Position numbers and translations under genes: made by a program. DNA of 64,000 bases. Origin: Nocardia albiluteola. Its GTDB lineage: Bacteria > Actinomycetota > Actinomycetes > Mycobacteriales > Mycobacteriaceae. Of this stretch, positions 53,046 to 62,060 are shown piece after piece (the first letter of the stretch is position 1; each line of letters begins with the position of its first letter). Below the pieces are notes generated by a model that worked only from the letters and a program-made list of their open reading frames with translations, had not been told where the DNA came from and made no database searches. The stretch covers positions 62,001 through 126,000 of the forward strand of contig NZ_JAHKNI010000005.1 in assembly GCF_018860155.1 (NCBI RefSeq). The letters are read 5' to 3'.

Positions 53046-54735
53046 CGCAGTCATCCACAGCTTGCCCACCCCGATCCGCGAGCGCATCACCCCCGATCAC
53101 ACCAGCCCCGCCGGACTGCTGGACCGCGAAGAAGCAGAGGAACTGCGCGAGCTGCTGCCGACGATGTCCCCGTGGACACGGTTCCGGGCCTCCCGCCGGC
53201 TCGCCGCACACGAAGTCGCGCTGTGGCAGGCCACGACCGTCGCCGCCCGCCAACCGTGGCAGGCCGCCCGCACCCCGACTCCGCACGGATACTTGGCCAA
53301 GGGTGGGGGGTATATGAAAAAGCCGATGCCCCTGCCGTATGTGCGCGGCACCACCTGCCGAATTTGCGGGCTGTATCCGTTTCCGATCCCGGCCGAGGTC
53401 ACCACTCCTGGGCTGCCGATCGGGCGCCAGCACGGTGGCGCACCGTTCATGTTCGACCCGCTCGGCTGGTTCGAGGCCGGGATGATCACCGCGCCGATCT
53501 ATAGTGTGCTGGGCCCCAATGGATTCGGCAAATCCACGCTCTTGAGGCAGATCGGGATCAACGCCCTGTTCCAGGGGCGGCATCTGATCGTGCTGGCCGA
53601 CGCCAAACCAGACTTCCGCCGGTTGTGCGAAGTCCTGGGCCAGGATGGACAGATCTTCCACGTTGGGGGCCTGGATGGGGGAGTGCTGAACCCATTGGAT
53701 CCCGGCGCGCTGGCCGACGTGGTAATCCGGCTCGGTGACCGGCCCGACGCGCGCGCGTTGATGGACCAGCTACACGAGGCCCAGGCACAAAACGTCGTCG
53801 CCCTGGTCTCACTGATGCGGCGCGCGGCGCTTCCGGACTACGAGACCGGCGTACTGGACGCGGCGATCACAGCCCTGTACGAGGGCGGCCGGTTCTCTCC
53901 ATCCCGACCACCGATCTTGTCCGATCTCATCGAGACCTTCGACGCGCCTACACCCCTGATGCAGGCTGCGGTGGCCGCCCGCAGCCGCGACGAATTCGCC
54001 GACCTGACCCAGCGACTCGTCCAATCGCTACGCGCCCTCGTACAAGGCGCACTCGGGCGCGCATTCAACGGCCCCTCCACGGTCCGCATGGATTTGGACG
54101 CGGCGATGATCGATGTGGACCTATCACAGATCCCGCTCTCAGCACGGGATCTGCGGGCCGCGGTCATCGCCATCACCGGCATCGAGGCCCAAGAGTCGGT
54201 CCGCGCACGAAACCTACTTGCCGCCAACGGATTAGCCCGAAAGACAGTCACCGATCTGATGATCGACGAGTTGTGGCAGCTATTCGAAGTCGGCGGCAGC
54301 TCACAGATTTCGACCGTCAACCGCATCACCCGGCTCCAGCGCACCGACGGGGAAACCCTCGGTACCTCCACCCACACGGTCGGCGACTACAAAGGCGTCT
54401 CCGACAGCGTGCACGAACAACTCCAAGCCACCGGATTCATCTCCCGCAGCAGGGTGAAATTCGTCGGCCCGATCAACGCCAACGAGATCCAGCAGCAGCA
54501 AGGGCTGATCGAATACACCGAACCCGAGGCCGAACTGCTCAAGCGCTGGTCCTCCTCGGGCACGCCCTCGCGGCTCGGGCGTCGCGCGGTGCATGAAGGG
54601 ATGGGCCGGTTCCTGTGCAAATGGTCCGATGACCCGACCGAGCCCGGGGTGGCGTTCCGTACCTGGGTCAGCCCTCTCGAGGAACAGCTTGGGATCCACG
54701 ACACCTCCGCGGCCCTGCGCAGCGCCCGCGAATAG
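53029..54735 (+). CDS. VirB4-like conjugation ATPase
   Basis: A 568-residue cytoplasmic ATPase. Walker A is VLGPNGFGKSTLL near residue 165, Walker B TDLMIDELWQLF near residue 408. The C-terminal half shows INANEIQQQQGLIEYTE and KWSSSGTPSRLG. A CxxC pair (TCRICG) near residue 110 is also present and could bind metal. VirB4 proteins energise assembly and substrate transfer of type IV secretion systems. It overlaps the SCO6880-type gene, the two together covering the length of a full VirB4. Confidence 0.88.
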   Translation: MSLLPNAVIHSLPTPIRERITPDHTSPAGLLDREEAEELRELLPTMSPWTRFRASRRLAAHEVALWQATTVAARQPWQAARTPTPHGYLAKGGGYMKKPMPLPYVRGTTCRICGLYPFPIPAEVTTPGLPIGRQHGGAPFMFDPLGWFEAGMITAPIYSVLGPNGFGKSTLLRQIGINALFQGRHLIVLADAKPDFRRLCEVLGQDGQIFHVGGLDGGVLNPLDPGALADVVIRLGDRPDARALMDQLHEAQAQNVVALVSLMRRAALPDYETGVLDAAITALYEGGRFSPSRPPILSDLIETFDAPTPLMQAAVAARSRDEFADLTQRLVQSLRALVQGALGRAFNGPSTVRMDLDAAMIDVDLSQIPLSARDLRAAVIAITGIEAQESVRARNLLAANGLARKTVTDLMIDELWQLFEVGGSSQISTVNRITRLQRTDGETLGTSTHTVGDYKGVSDSVHEQLQATGFISRSRVKFVGPINANEIQQQQGLIEYTEPEAELLKRWSSSGTPSRLGRRAVHEGMGRFLCKWSDDPTEPGVAFRTWVSPLEEQLGIHDTSAALRSARE

Positions 54736-54738
54736 CCC

Positions 54739-56322
54739 GTGTCCGCCGTCGTACTCACCGCCCTCTATCGGTATCGGTACCTCATCCTGGGCGTGGTCCT
54801 GGTGCTGCTGCTTTTGATCGCTCAGTGCTCGGCCCCGGACTCGGGAACCGCCTGCGGCGCCAGCGTTTCCGCCACCGCGAGCGGGCTGGCGTACCCGGTC
54901 GACCCCTCCACGTCGATATCCTCGGGCTACCGCACCCCCGACCGACCGGACCATGAAGGGGTGGATTTCGCTGTGCCGCAGGGCAGCCCGATCCACGCCC
55001 TGGCCGACGGCACGGTCACCGCTGCGCAGGATTCCGGAGTGCAAGGGTTCGGCGGCTGGGTGGTGATCTCTCACGCCATCGACGGCAAGCCGATGTCCAG
55101 CGTGTATGGCCACATCAACCCCGGCGGACTGCACGTGCACGTAGGGCAGCAAGTCCGGGCCGGGGACTTCATCGCCGACTCCGGGAACGCCGGCGAATCC
55201 TCGGGCCCGCACCTGCATTTCGAGCTGTGGAACGGTGACCGGCTGCGCGGCGGCACCGTCACCGACCCCACCCCGCTACTGAACCGCATCAAATCCGGCA
55301 CCGCCAACGGCGGCACGCAGGATGCGGCCACGAGCTCGGGCAGCGACCAATCACGGATCGACCGCCACGCCTGGGAGATCATCCAGGCCGGACGTGCCGA
55401 TGGCGTGCCCGACGAAGCGATCGTCCTCGCGCTCTCGGTCGGCTTGGTCGAATCCGAGATGCACAACTACGCCTCCACCGCGGTCCCGGAATCAACCCAA
55501 TACCCGAACGACGGCATCGCGCCCGGCGACGCCGACTCGGTCGGGATTCTCCAGCAACGCTCCTCACAAGGCTGGGGAACGGTCAAGGACCTGATGAACG
55601 TCCAATACCAGGCCAGCAACTTCTACCGCCGCCTGATGGCCGGCGATTGGCAGCACAAGTCCTTCACCGACGCCGCCGCCGACGTGGAACGACCGCGGGA
55701 GGATCTGCGTTGGAAATACGGTGCTCGGCAAGCTGAAGCACAGGCACTGTTCGCCCGTCTGACCGGACACCCCCCGACCGGCGGCCAGTGCGGAACCACC
55801 CCAGGCGCCCCCTCACCGAGCGGAGGAGGCGGGCAAGCGATCGTGGCCGCCGCCCGCTCACAATTCGGGCGGCCCTACGTGTGGGGAGGAGGAAACGAGA
55901 CCGGACCCACCGGGAGCCCAGCAGGATTCGACTGCTCCGGACTGGCCCTCTACGCGGTCCACGCCGGCACCGGAATCGCCTTGCCGCACAACACGAACTC
56001 GCAAATTCAACAAGGTCAGATCGTATCGTTCACCCCGGCAACCGAGGAGAAAAAGGAACCAGATCTCGGCGAGGCCGAGCCGGGAGACATCGTATTCTTC
56101 GGCACCGGAACCGATACCGAGCATGAAGGTATCTACACCGGCACCCTGCAGGGGGTACCGATGATGGTGCACGCACCAGACCGTGGCCAATCCGTCGTCG
56201 AGGCTCCAGTCGCCGACGGCGGCAACCTCGTGGGCGTCCGCCGATATGCCACTCAAAAGTCGAATTCCGCTGTCGCGCAGACGAATCCAGAACAGACCGC
56301 TACACCTTCGGGGAAGCAATGA
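54739..56322 (+). CDS. cell-wall hydrolase: M23 peptidase, lysozyme-like and NlpC/P60 domains
   Basis: A 527-residue secreted or membrane-tethered enzyme. After one membrane helix (YLILGVVLVLLLLIAQCSAP) comes an M23 domain with DHEGVDFAVPQG, VYGHINPGG and SGPHLHFELW. The middle part (about residues 200-345), with LALSVGLVESEMHNYAS and SVGILQQRSSQGWG, looks like a lysozyme-fold transglycosylase; Glu in VESEM may be catalytic. The last part is NlpC/P60: RPYVWGGGNET, GFDCSGLALY (Cys) and HEGIYTG (His). Together these could open peptidoglycan for the conjugation channel. Three catalytic modules in one chain are uncommon. Confidence 0.88.
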   Translation: MSAVVLTALYRYRYLILGVVLVLLLLIAQCSAPDSGTACGASVSATASGLAYPVDPSTSISSGYRTPDRPDHEGVDFAVPQGSPIHALADGTVTAAQDSGVQGFGGWVVISHAIDGKPMSSVYGHINPGGLHVHVGQQVRAGDFIADSGNAGESSGPHLHFELWNGDRLRGGTVTDPTPLLNRIKSGTANGGTQDAATSSGSDQSRIDRHAWEIIQAGRADGVPDEAIVLALSVGLVESEMHNYASTAVPESTQYPNDGIAPGDADSVGILQQRSSQGWGTVKDLMNVQYQASNFYRRLMAGDWQHKSFTDAAADVERPREDLRWKYGARQAEAQALFARLTGHPPTGGQCGTTPGAPSPSGGGGQAIVAAARSQFGRPYVWGGGNETGPTGSPAGFDCSGLALYAVHAGTGIALPHNTNSQIQQGQIVSFTPATEEKKEPDLGEAEPGDIVFFGTGTDTEHEGIYTGTLQGVPMMVHAPDRGQSVVEAPVADGGNLVGVRRYATQKSNSAVAQTNPEQTATPSGKQ

Positions 56323-56900
56323 CCACCAGACATTCACCACGCCGCGGTCGCCGACGCCGGATCGCGGTCGCCGTCACATGCGTGGCGGTCGGCATCTCGG
56401 CGTGCTCGTCACCCAGCCACGACTTCGGCGAGCGCGACCACGGCTCGGGAGTACCGGCCGGGGCGAGTATCGAATCTGTGCCGCCGCTGCCGGCAATGTG
56501 GAACTCCCTGCACCGCAACGACCCCGCCGCCATGGCAATCGCGACGGTCCAAGCGGTGTTCGACTGGCATCCCGAACGAGGCGAAACCGGCCCAGAAACT
56601 GCGGCGCAACGAGCCACGCCGCTGTTCACCCCGCGGGCAGCCGCCGAGTACCAGCCGTATCCAATTCCACGGCCCACCTGGCAGCAATGGATGGACGAGC
56701 ACGCCACAATCGCCGCGATCACGGTGATCAGCACCGAAGAACACCCCGCCGATTCCGAAGTGAGCTGGCATCGCAAGACCGCCACCACTCTGACCATCAC
56801 CGCGCCGGGGAAGGCCCCGACTACGTTGAACGTGATATGCCTTGTCACTGAGCAGAAGCAGCCTCTGTGGACGACTTCAGCACTCACTCATCTTGAGTAA
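56319..56900 (+). CDS. lipoprotein, last gene of the transfer operon
   Basis: A 193-residue exported protein with lipobox ISAC (after RRRRIAVAVTCVAVG). The mature part begins with a Gly-rich linker and contains MAIATVQAVFDWHPERGETG and TTLTITAPGKAPTTLNVICL, compatible with an NTF2-like ectodomain as in the other lipoproteins here. It overlaps the hydrolase gene by ATGA. No family was recognised. Confidence 0.72.
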   Translation: MTTRHSPRRGRRRRIAVAVTCVAVGISACSSPSHDFGERDHGSGVPAGASIESVPPLPAMWNSLHRNDPAAMAIATVQAVFDWHPERGETGPETAAQRATPLFTPRAAAEYQPYPIPRPTWQQWMDEHATIAAITVISTEEHPADSEVSWHRKTATTLTITAPGKAPTTLNVICLVTEQKQPLWTTSALTHLE

Positions 56901-57040
56901 TCCTGAAGGAATTGTCCCGCAACGAATTTTGACGTGAAGAGCGCGCCCGCTACGTGATTGCCCATGGGATGAGGGCACTCAGGTCCCACCGTCCACGAGT
57001 TCGCCGTCCTCAGCGCCAGCGAACGAGAACAGCCCTCTTG

Positions 57041-57046
57041 TACGCT
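57041..57046 (+). promoter_or_regulatory. -10 element of the Septu-like pair (leaderless)
   Basis: TACGCT ends 6 bases before GTG 57053. No ribosome site is visible, so a leaderless mRNA is likely. No good -35 was seen. Confidence 0.4.
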
Positions 57047-57052
57047 TTGTCG

Positions 57053-58390
57053 GTGCATATCGTCGAGATCAAGCTGGAGGGCGTCCGGGGATTTCCCTCC
57101 AGTGGTAGTGCGGCCTCACTGTCCCTCGCACACAAGGACGGCACGGTCCCCCGCTGGATCGTTGTCGCGGGCCGTAACGGTGCCGGGAAATCGACCTTCC
57201 TGCAGGCAATCGCGCTCGCGATCGCGGGCCCATCGGTAGCTCGGCTGCTAGCCGAGACCTTCCAAGGCTGGATACGCGACGGCGAAGAACACGCCCGCGC
57301 AGCGGTGAAACTGCGTTTCGGCGACGACGACGGATTCGGTAGCGGCCGCAAACCCACCTTCGAGCCGTGGGCCGCGATGGGATGGGAGCGCGCTGACGGA
57401 CCCGAACCAACAATCACCAAGGCCGCCGTGGGGGGAAACTGGTCGCCGGTACGCGGGCCGTGGGCCGAGAACCCGCGCGGATGGTTCACCGCCGGATACG
57501 GCCCCTTCCGACGGCTTTCTCCCGCACCAACCGAAGCGCAGCGACTGATGATGTCACCTGGGCGCCCCGCTGCACTGGCAAGCCTGTTCCGCGAGGACGC
57601 CTCACTGTCGGAATCGATCGTGTGGTTACAGCAAATCTATCTGCGGCGGTTGGAAGGGCGTCCCGAGGCCCAAGCCATCGAAGATCTGGTCCTCAATCTG
57701 CTCGACGATGGACTGCTGCCCGAAGGCATGCGGGTCGAGCGCGTCGACTCCGAAGGACTCTGGGTACGGACGCCGGAAGACCGCCACCTTGCCCTGGCCT
57801 CCCTCAGTGACGGCTACCGAACTGTCGCCGGCCTCGTCCTCGACCTCATAAAGCAGTTGGTCAGCGCCTTCCACACGATTATCTTCGACGAGGATTCCGA
57901 CGGGCACGTCAGGGTGATACACGAAGGCGTCGTCCTGATCGATGAAATCGACGTGCACCTGCATATTGAATGGCAGAAGCGGATCGGGTTCTGGCTCAAA
58001 GACCATTTCCCCCGCATGCAATTCATCGTCACCACACATAGCCCGTTCATCTGCCAAGCCGCTGACGAGGGCGGACTGATCCGGCTCTCACCAGCATGGG
58101 AACACGATTCAGGAGCAGAAATCCTGACCGGCGAGGACTTCAACCGCGTCGTGAACGGCAGCGTCGACGATGCTGTCTTGACCGACCTGTTCGGACTCGA
58201 CAGCGTGCTGTCGGACTCGGCACGCCACGTACGCCAGCAACTGGCTGAACTCGAAGCAACAGCCCTAACACGCGAACTTAGTCCAGCCCAGCACAAAGAT
58301 CTCGACACACTGCGCGCCAAAGTGCCCACCAGCCAAGCGGACCGTGCCCTCCAGCGGCTGGTGATGCACGATCGGCGCAACGACGAGTGA
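57053..58390 (+). CDS. ptuA: AAA ATPase of a Septu-like defence system (PtuA-like)
   Basis: A 445-residue ATPase. The N-terminus HIVEIKLEGVRGFPSSG and Walker A AGRNGAGKSTFLQAI (near residue 45) match SMC-like AAA_15/AAA_21 ATPases. The signature-like LASLSDGYRTVAGLVLDL and Walker B VVLIDEIDVHLHIEWQ, with TTHSPFICQA after it, complete the fold. In Septu systems PtuA pairs with an HNH nuclease (PtuB); that partner follows with a GTGA overlap. GTG 57053 is favoured by the -10 element; a longer reading from 56954 adds an Arg-rich leader. The pair should cut phage or plasmid DNA upon sensing invasion. Confidence 0.8.
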   Translation: MHIVEIKLEGVRGFPSSGSAASLSLAHKDGTVPRWIVVAGRNGAGKSTFLQAIALAIAGPSVARLLAETFQGWIRDGEEHARAAVKLRFGDDDGFGSGRKPTFEPWAAMGWERADGPEPTITKAAVGGNWSPVRGPWAENPRGWFTAGYGPFRRLSPAPTEAQRLMMSPGRPAALASLFREDASLSESIVWLQQIYLRRLEGRPEAQAIEDLVLNLLDDGLLPEGMRVERVDSEGLWVRTPEDRHLALASLSDGYRTVAGLVLDLIKQLVSAFHTIIFDEDSDGHVRVIHEGVVLIDEIDVHLHIEWQKRIGFWLKDHFPRMQFIVTTHSPFICQAADEGGLIRLSPAWEHDSGAEILTGEDFNRVVNGSVDDAVLTDLFGLDSVLSDSARHVRQQLAELEATALTRELSPAQHKDLDTLRAKVPTSQADRALQRLVMHDRRNDE

Positions 58391-59097
58391 TCCCGATCGC
58401 CCGCGGCAATCTGTCGCCACGAACACAACGTACGCTGCGCAACCGACAACAGCGAGTCGATACTGCCGACAACCCCGCTGACGCTGCCAAGAAATCCTGG
58501 GGAAGCTTCTCCGGGAACGCTCGTCGGGAAGTGTTGGACGTACTTCGAGCCATGTGCTCCGGTCTCGAACGCTGCATGTACTGCGAGGACAGTCACGGCA
58601 CCGACATCGATCACTTCCGCCCTAAGGCGCACTATCCCGGGTGGTCTTTCATTTGGGAGAACTACCTGCTCGCGTGCTCACGCTGCAACAGCAACCACAA
58701 GCGAAACCTCTTCCCTATCGACGGGGAGCGCGAACTGCTGATCGACCCGACGACCACAAGTCCGTTCGACCATCTCACTCTGTCACTGTCCACCGGGGTC
58801 TATGTCGGTGCCGACGACATCGGCCAGGCCTCGATCAAGGTATACGGGCTCAATCGCGACATCTGCGTGAAAGGCCGGCGCATCGCGTGGCTCTCACTGT
58901 GCGCGCTGATCCGCGACTATGACCGATCCCGCCAGGCCGCACGCGAAGAGATCCTTAGCAGCCTGGCAGACTTTCCGTTCCAGGGAGTCCGATACTGGCT
59001 GGCCACAGTGCTCGCCGAAGGCGACCGCGCGGCGACAGTGCCGCGCGATGTCCGCATAATTGCCGACAAGCATCCCGAGTTGTTGAGGCCAGCGTAA
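58387..59097 (+). CDS. ptuB: HNH endonuclease of a Septu-like defence system (PtuB-like)
   Basis: A 236-residue nuclease. CMYC (C63, C66), DIDHFRPK (H76), WENYL (N92), ACSRC (C97, C100) and NSNHKRN give a full zinc-binding HNH site. The gene overlaps the ATPase stop (GTGA), so the two are translationally coupled. Nuclease plus AAA ATPase in this order is the Septu type I layout. Its place at the end of the transfer block marks it as cargo of the element. No reverse transcriptase is nearby, so it is not part of a retron of that kind. Confidence 0.82.
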   Translation: MIPIARGNLSPRTQRTLRNRQQRVDTADNPADAAKKSWGSFSGNARREVLDVLRAMCSGLERCMYCEDSHGTDIDHFRPKAHYPGWSFIWENYLLACSRCNSNHKRNLFPIDGERELLIDPTTTSPFDHLTLSLSTGVYVGADDIGQASIKVYGLNRDICVKGRRIAWLSLCALIRDYDRSRQAAREEILSSLADFPFQGVRYWLATVLAEGDRAATVPRDVRIIADKHPELLRPA

Positions 59098-59618
59098 CTC
59101 CACGACAGGAAAGGTCAGCAGCTTCATTAACTTCCACTACGAGCAAGGCCTGAACAACGTCCCCAACCATCCCATTAGCAGGCCGACGAGGCCTCGCCTC
59201 ACAAGCCAGAAGGCCGTGATCCCACCGAGGAATTCTCTCCATTACTGTAAGATCCTTTACGGCAAGGACTGGCAGCAGGACGTGATGGACGCTTCACGTT
59301 CCAGGCCGTCGATGACGAACCGATCGAACTGCCACCACCCGACGCGGAAGTCACCATGGTGCGGAAAGTGTTCCTGCGGTTGCCATTCGAACTCGATCAG
59401 CAGTTCGAATAACTTGGCCGCCGCTTGGGCGGCGGGCCCAGCGAGCTGGCGACCGATGGATCGCCGAACGCCTTGCCGGGGAGACGGAGCCACCAGCCCT
59501 CCGGCGAATCAGGGAGGTTGCCGCCGAATTGTCTTCCTCGACACCGAGAACCAGAATTCCGCCACCGGTGTTGGCCACAGCGGGCCCGATGCCGTTGCCG
59601 GAGGATTGGCACGCGAAC
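59098..59618. pseudogene. gene debris, including AlbA-like and C-terminal fragments
   Basis: On the plus strand a frame from about 59250 to 59409 encodes a natural-looking C-terminus (GRFTFQAVDDEPIELPPPDA; KVFLRLPFELDQQFE) without a start. On the minus strand MANTGGGILVLGVEEDNSAA (within 59351-59578) resembles the AlbA/Schlafen-like ATP-binding domain, and NLPDSPEGWWLRLPGKAFGD continues it in another frame, as if frameshifted. Neither is intact. The stretch may mark a deletion junction at the border of the element. Confidence 0.4.
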
Positions 59619-60071
59619 CTACCCTTGGGTCCAGCCGCGGTTCAACCGTTCGAAGTAGGCGTCGTCCGCTGCCTGGATCTCCTCCTCGGTCATCGGCTGG
59701 CGAGCTGGCGGCCCGGCCGACGACTTTCCAGTAGTCATGTGCCGGGCTTCCTTCACGGCCTCGGCGATCAGGCGGTCGTCGGTCAACGGCCGGGCAGCTT
59801 CCACAGCCTGTCGTGCCGCGTCGGCTTCCGCGCGTTGGATCGTTTCCAACAGCACCTGGGCCAGACGGTTTTCTCCCAGACGTAGAGCCTGTGCAGTGAG
59901 GTGGATATCTCGCACGTGGCCCTGCGCGTCGACGGTGACTCCGAGTTCGCCGTTGCGTGAGGACGCGCGGACTTTGATGCGACGCAGGGCCGCTCGCACG
60001 ACATCGACCTTCTGCTGCATGCCCGCCAGCGCGGCACGTTGCTGGGCTTCCCAGCCTTCGAGATCGGCCAC
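59619..60071 (-). CDS. YbaB/EbfC-family protein
   Basis: A 150-residue protein with the YbaB fold (ADLEGWEAQQRAALAGMQQK; VKARGxx-like segment SSRNGELGVTVDAQGHVRDI; helix LAQVLLETIQRAEADAARQA). Nucleoid-associated YbaB proteins are commonly found with WXG100 and toxin genes in Nocardia and its relatives, where their role is unclear. The C-terminal 45 residues are a charged extension. It is the last gene of the type VII effector operon, two bases after the immunity-like gene. Confidence 0.85.
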   Translation of the reverse strand: MADLEGWEAQQRAALAGMQQKVDVVRAALRRIKVRASSRNGELGVTVDAQGHVRDIHLTAQALRLGENRLAQVLLETIQRAEADAARQAVEAARPLTDDRLIAEAVKEARHMTTGKSSAGPPARQPMTEEEIQAADDAYFERLNRGWTQG

Positions 60072-60073
60072 AG

Positions 60074-60625
60074 CTACAGCTTGCCCTCGGCGCGCATCTG
60101 CTCACGCTTTCTTTCGGCTTCACGCTCGAGCCGTTCACCGTCAGCGCGAATAGTTCGGCTTCTTTCGTAGCTCTCCCAGAGCCACTGAGTAAAGGAGTCA
60201 GCAAGTTTCAGAACGTCTGGGTGCCCTTCCTGGTACAGGAATACACCCGGTGATCCTTCTTCGACAAAGTAGACGATGTATCCCTGATGATGTCCGAAGA
60301 AGAATTTGCAGTCGAGAGTGAGGCTCTCCTCTTCGTCCTCTGCGATGTCTTGGGCCACTTCGCGGGCCTCCAGTGAGGCCGGGAAAGGTATCGCGCGCCC
60401 CTGGAACAGGGTTCCGGGGTTCCGTCCGAGCACTTGCAGGAAGGCGAGGTATTCATCCGGGAGTGTGAACTCGGCCGAGGCCGTCATCTCGGCGATCTCA
60501 GCGGGCGTGCACCCGACGATGTCCGATGGCGTGCAGTAGCCGGACTCGACCATGGCAGTGGCGAGGCGTCGCATCTCCTGGACGCTGTGAGCGGTCGGCT
60601 CAGGCGGGGTTGCTGTAGGTGACAT
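60074..60625 (-). CDS. SMI1/KNR4-family immunity-like protein
   Basis: A 183-residue cytoplasmic protein with the SMI1/KNR4 core: EFTLPDEYLAFLQVLGRNPG, then DCKFFFGHHQGYIVYFVEEG and PGVFLYQEG. Proteins of this superfamily neutralise polymorphic toxins. It overlaps the end of the effector gene by 26 bases, the place expected for a cognate immunity protein. A charged C-terminal helix follows the core. Confidence 0.88.
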   Translation of the reverse strand: MSPTATPPEPTAHSVQEMRRLATAMVESGYCTPSDIVGCTPAEIAEMTASAEFTLPDEYLAFLQVLGRNPGTLFQGRAIPFPASLEAREVAQDIAEDEEESLTLDCKFFFGHHQGYIVYFVEEGSPGVFLYQEGHPDVLKLADSFTQWLWESYERSRTIRADGERLEREAERKREQMRAEGKL

Positions 60626-62060
60626 TGAGCTTCACTCCCGGGTATTGCTCCTCGAACTGCTTGATGACGTCGGCGCAAGCATCGCATGGCTTGTTTTCGG
60701 TGTACAAATCTATGACCCCCTTCGAGTCCGGTGTCAAGCGGGTCGAAATCTTCTCAAGAATTTTATATTCCGAATCAGTCGGTCTATATGTGTCGCCGGA
60801 TTCATCGCGTGGCGTGAACTTGCCAGGTTGCTGCGGTGTTTCGACCGTGCCCGGCGGAGAGTCTTTGCCGCTCACGGATTCGAGCTCCCGGGAAGGGATA
60901 AACTGTCCGTCGATCTCGCCTTGCGCCACAGCGACATTCTTGCCCTGCCTGATCGTGTTACCCGAGTTCGACAACCGGTCCCGCACATCCTGTGCGGCCT
61001 GCTCGCCGTCGAAATCAGCGGCGTTGTCCTTGTCACGGAACGGCTTGGTCGGATGCACCGGCTTCTGCGCGCCACCGGGCCGTGTGTTGGAGTAGAACGT
61101 ATTCGGCTGCGCATCCAACAGCGGCTGGACACTTTTGATGATCACCGGCGCGGCACCGACGGCGACCAACCGCGCGACCGGCATCGCCGCGGCAACGAAC
61201 GCGGAGAGCTCATCGACGATCGTGATGACCCGGGTCGCGGTGGCGGCGCCGCGTGCACCGGTGATCACGGTGCCGCCAGCGCCACCGAGCGGGCCGCCGG
61301 CGAGCCAGCCAATGCCCTCGACGGCCGCGGCTATGGCAATGAATTCGCCGAGTTCCTGAAAGATCTTAGCGTGTGCGGTATCGATGGCTTGCGCGAAATC
61401 GACTGTGGCAAGGCTGAGTTCGTCGCATTGGCCGATCACGTTGTCGATCGCGGCATCGACGATATCGATCTGGGCCAGGATCTGGGCGACCTCACCGGAG
61501 ACCTGTTCGTTCACGATCCGGCGGGCGCCGGCGACGGCGGTCTTGATCCCGTTCATGCCTTCCTTGGCGGCGGTCCAGGCCGAGGAGACGGTGCGCAGTT
61601 TGTCGGGGTCGCCGTTGGGCCACATGCGGCCCTGCAGCCAGCGGCTGATCAGGCCCCACCCGAACGGTGCGTCGGTGTCACCACCGTAGGCGCCTTTGAA
61701 TGCGGGGGCGTCGAAGTGCGCGGTCGGCGGCGGTGGCTGGGTCTGATTGCCGGCGTTCGGTTCGTAGTGTGATCCGTTGTCGGCGTTGGCGTGGTTGACG
61801 CTGTCGGCCTGGAGCAGGTCGTTCAGCTTGCCCAGCGAGTTGACCACCGCGGTGGCCGTGGCGACCGCGTTGAACGCCGCGGGATCGTACTTGTTGCACC
61901 ATGCGTGCCCGGAATTGTCGGTGCCGCCGCAAGCCCATTGGGAATCCAGCACTTTCGCCAGCGAGGTCACCACCGACACCGCCGCATCATGGTTCTGCCC
62001 ATACAGTGTGCCCGCCGCAGCAAACGCTCCCGGCTGAATGCTGATCGCCGAACCGGTCAA
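60600..62060 (-). CDS. type VII secretion effector with C-terminal deaminase toxin domain
   Basis: A 486-residue polymorphic toxin. The first 300 residues are helical and Ala-rich, as in LXG/ESX-type N-terminal domains, with a hydrophobic segment near residue 260 (EFIAIAAAVEGIGWLAGG). The C-terminus has the deaminase signature TDSEYKILEKI (E431), then DLYTENKPCDACADVI (C459, C462) and QYPGVKLNVTY, as in the Toxin-deaminase (BURPS668_1122-like) families. The catalytic zinc site HAE appears as DSE. TTG 62060 is preferred because AAGGAG lies eight bases before it and it overlaps the stop of the WXG100 gene. It should deaminate a nucleic acid base in target cells. Confidence 0.82.
   Translation of the reverse strand: MTGSAISIQPGAFAAAGTLYGQNHDAAVSVVTSLAKVLDSQWACGGTDNSGHAWCNKYDPAAFNAVATATAVVNSLGKLNDLLQADSVNHANADNGSHYEPNAGNQTQPPPPTAHFDAPAFKGAYGGDTDAPFGWGLISRWLQGRMWPNGDPDKLRTVSSAWTAAKEGMNGIKTAVAGARRIVNEQVSGEVAQILAQIDIVDAAIDNVIGQCDELSLATVDFAQAIDTAHAKIFQELGEFIAIAAAVEGIGWLAGGPLGGAGGTVITGARGAATATRVITIVDELSAFVAAAMPVARLVAVGAAPVIIKSVQPLLDAQPNTFYSNTRPGGAQKPVHPTKPFRDKDNAADFDGEQAAQDVRDRLSNSGNTIRQGKNVAVAQGEIDGQFIPSRELESVSGKDSPPGTVETPQQPGKFTPRDESGDTYRPTDSEYKILEKISTRLTPDSKGVIDLYTENKPCDACADVIKQFEEQYPGVKLNVTYSNPA

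Larger units (their letters stand above)
27164..59097. mobile_element. integrated conjugative element (left end at fum, right end unresolved)
   Basis: The block begins with a tyrosine integrase and excisionase pressed against fum. It carries cargo genes, an XRE/ImmA-like control locus, a long transfer operon with coupling ATPase, VirB6-like and VirB4-like proteins and wall hydrolases, and a defence pair. The integrase and regulator regions look lower in GC than the neighbours. The left boundary is inferred to lie in the 26 bases between the fum start and the integrase stop. No direct repeat marking the right end was found, so the given end is only the last gene that plainly belongs to the block. 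Confidence 0.75.
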
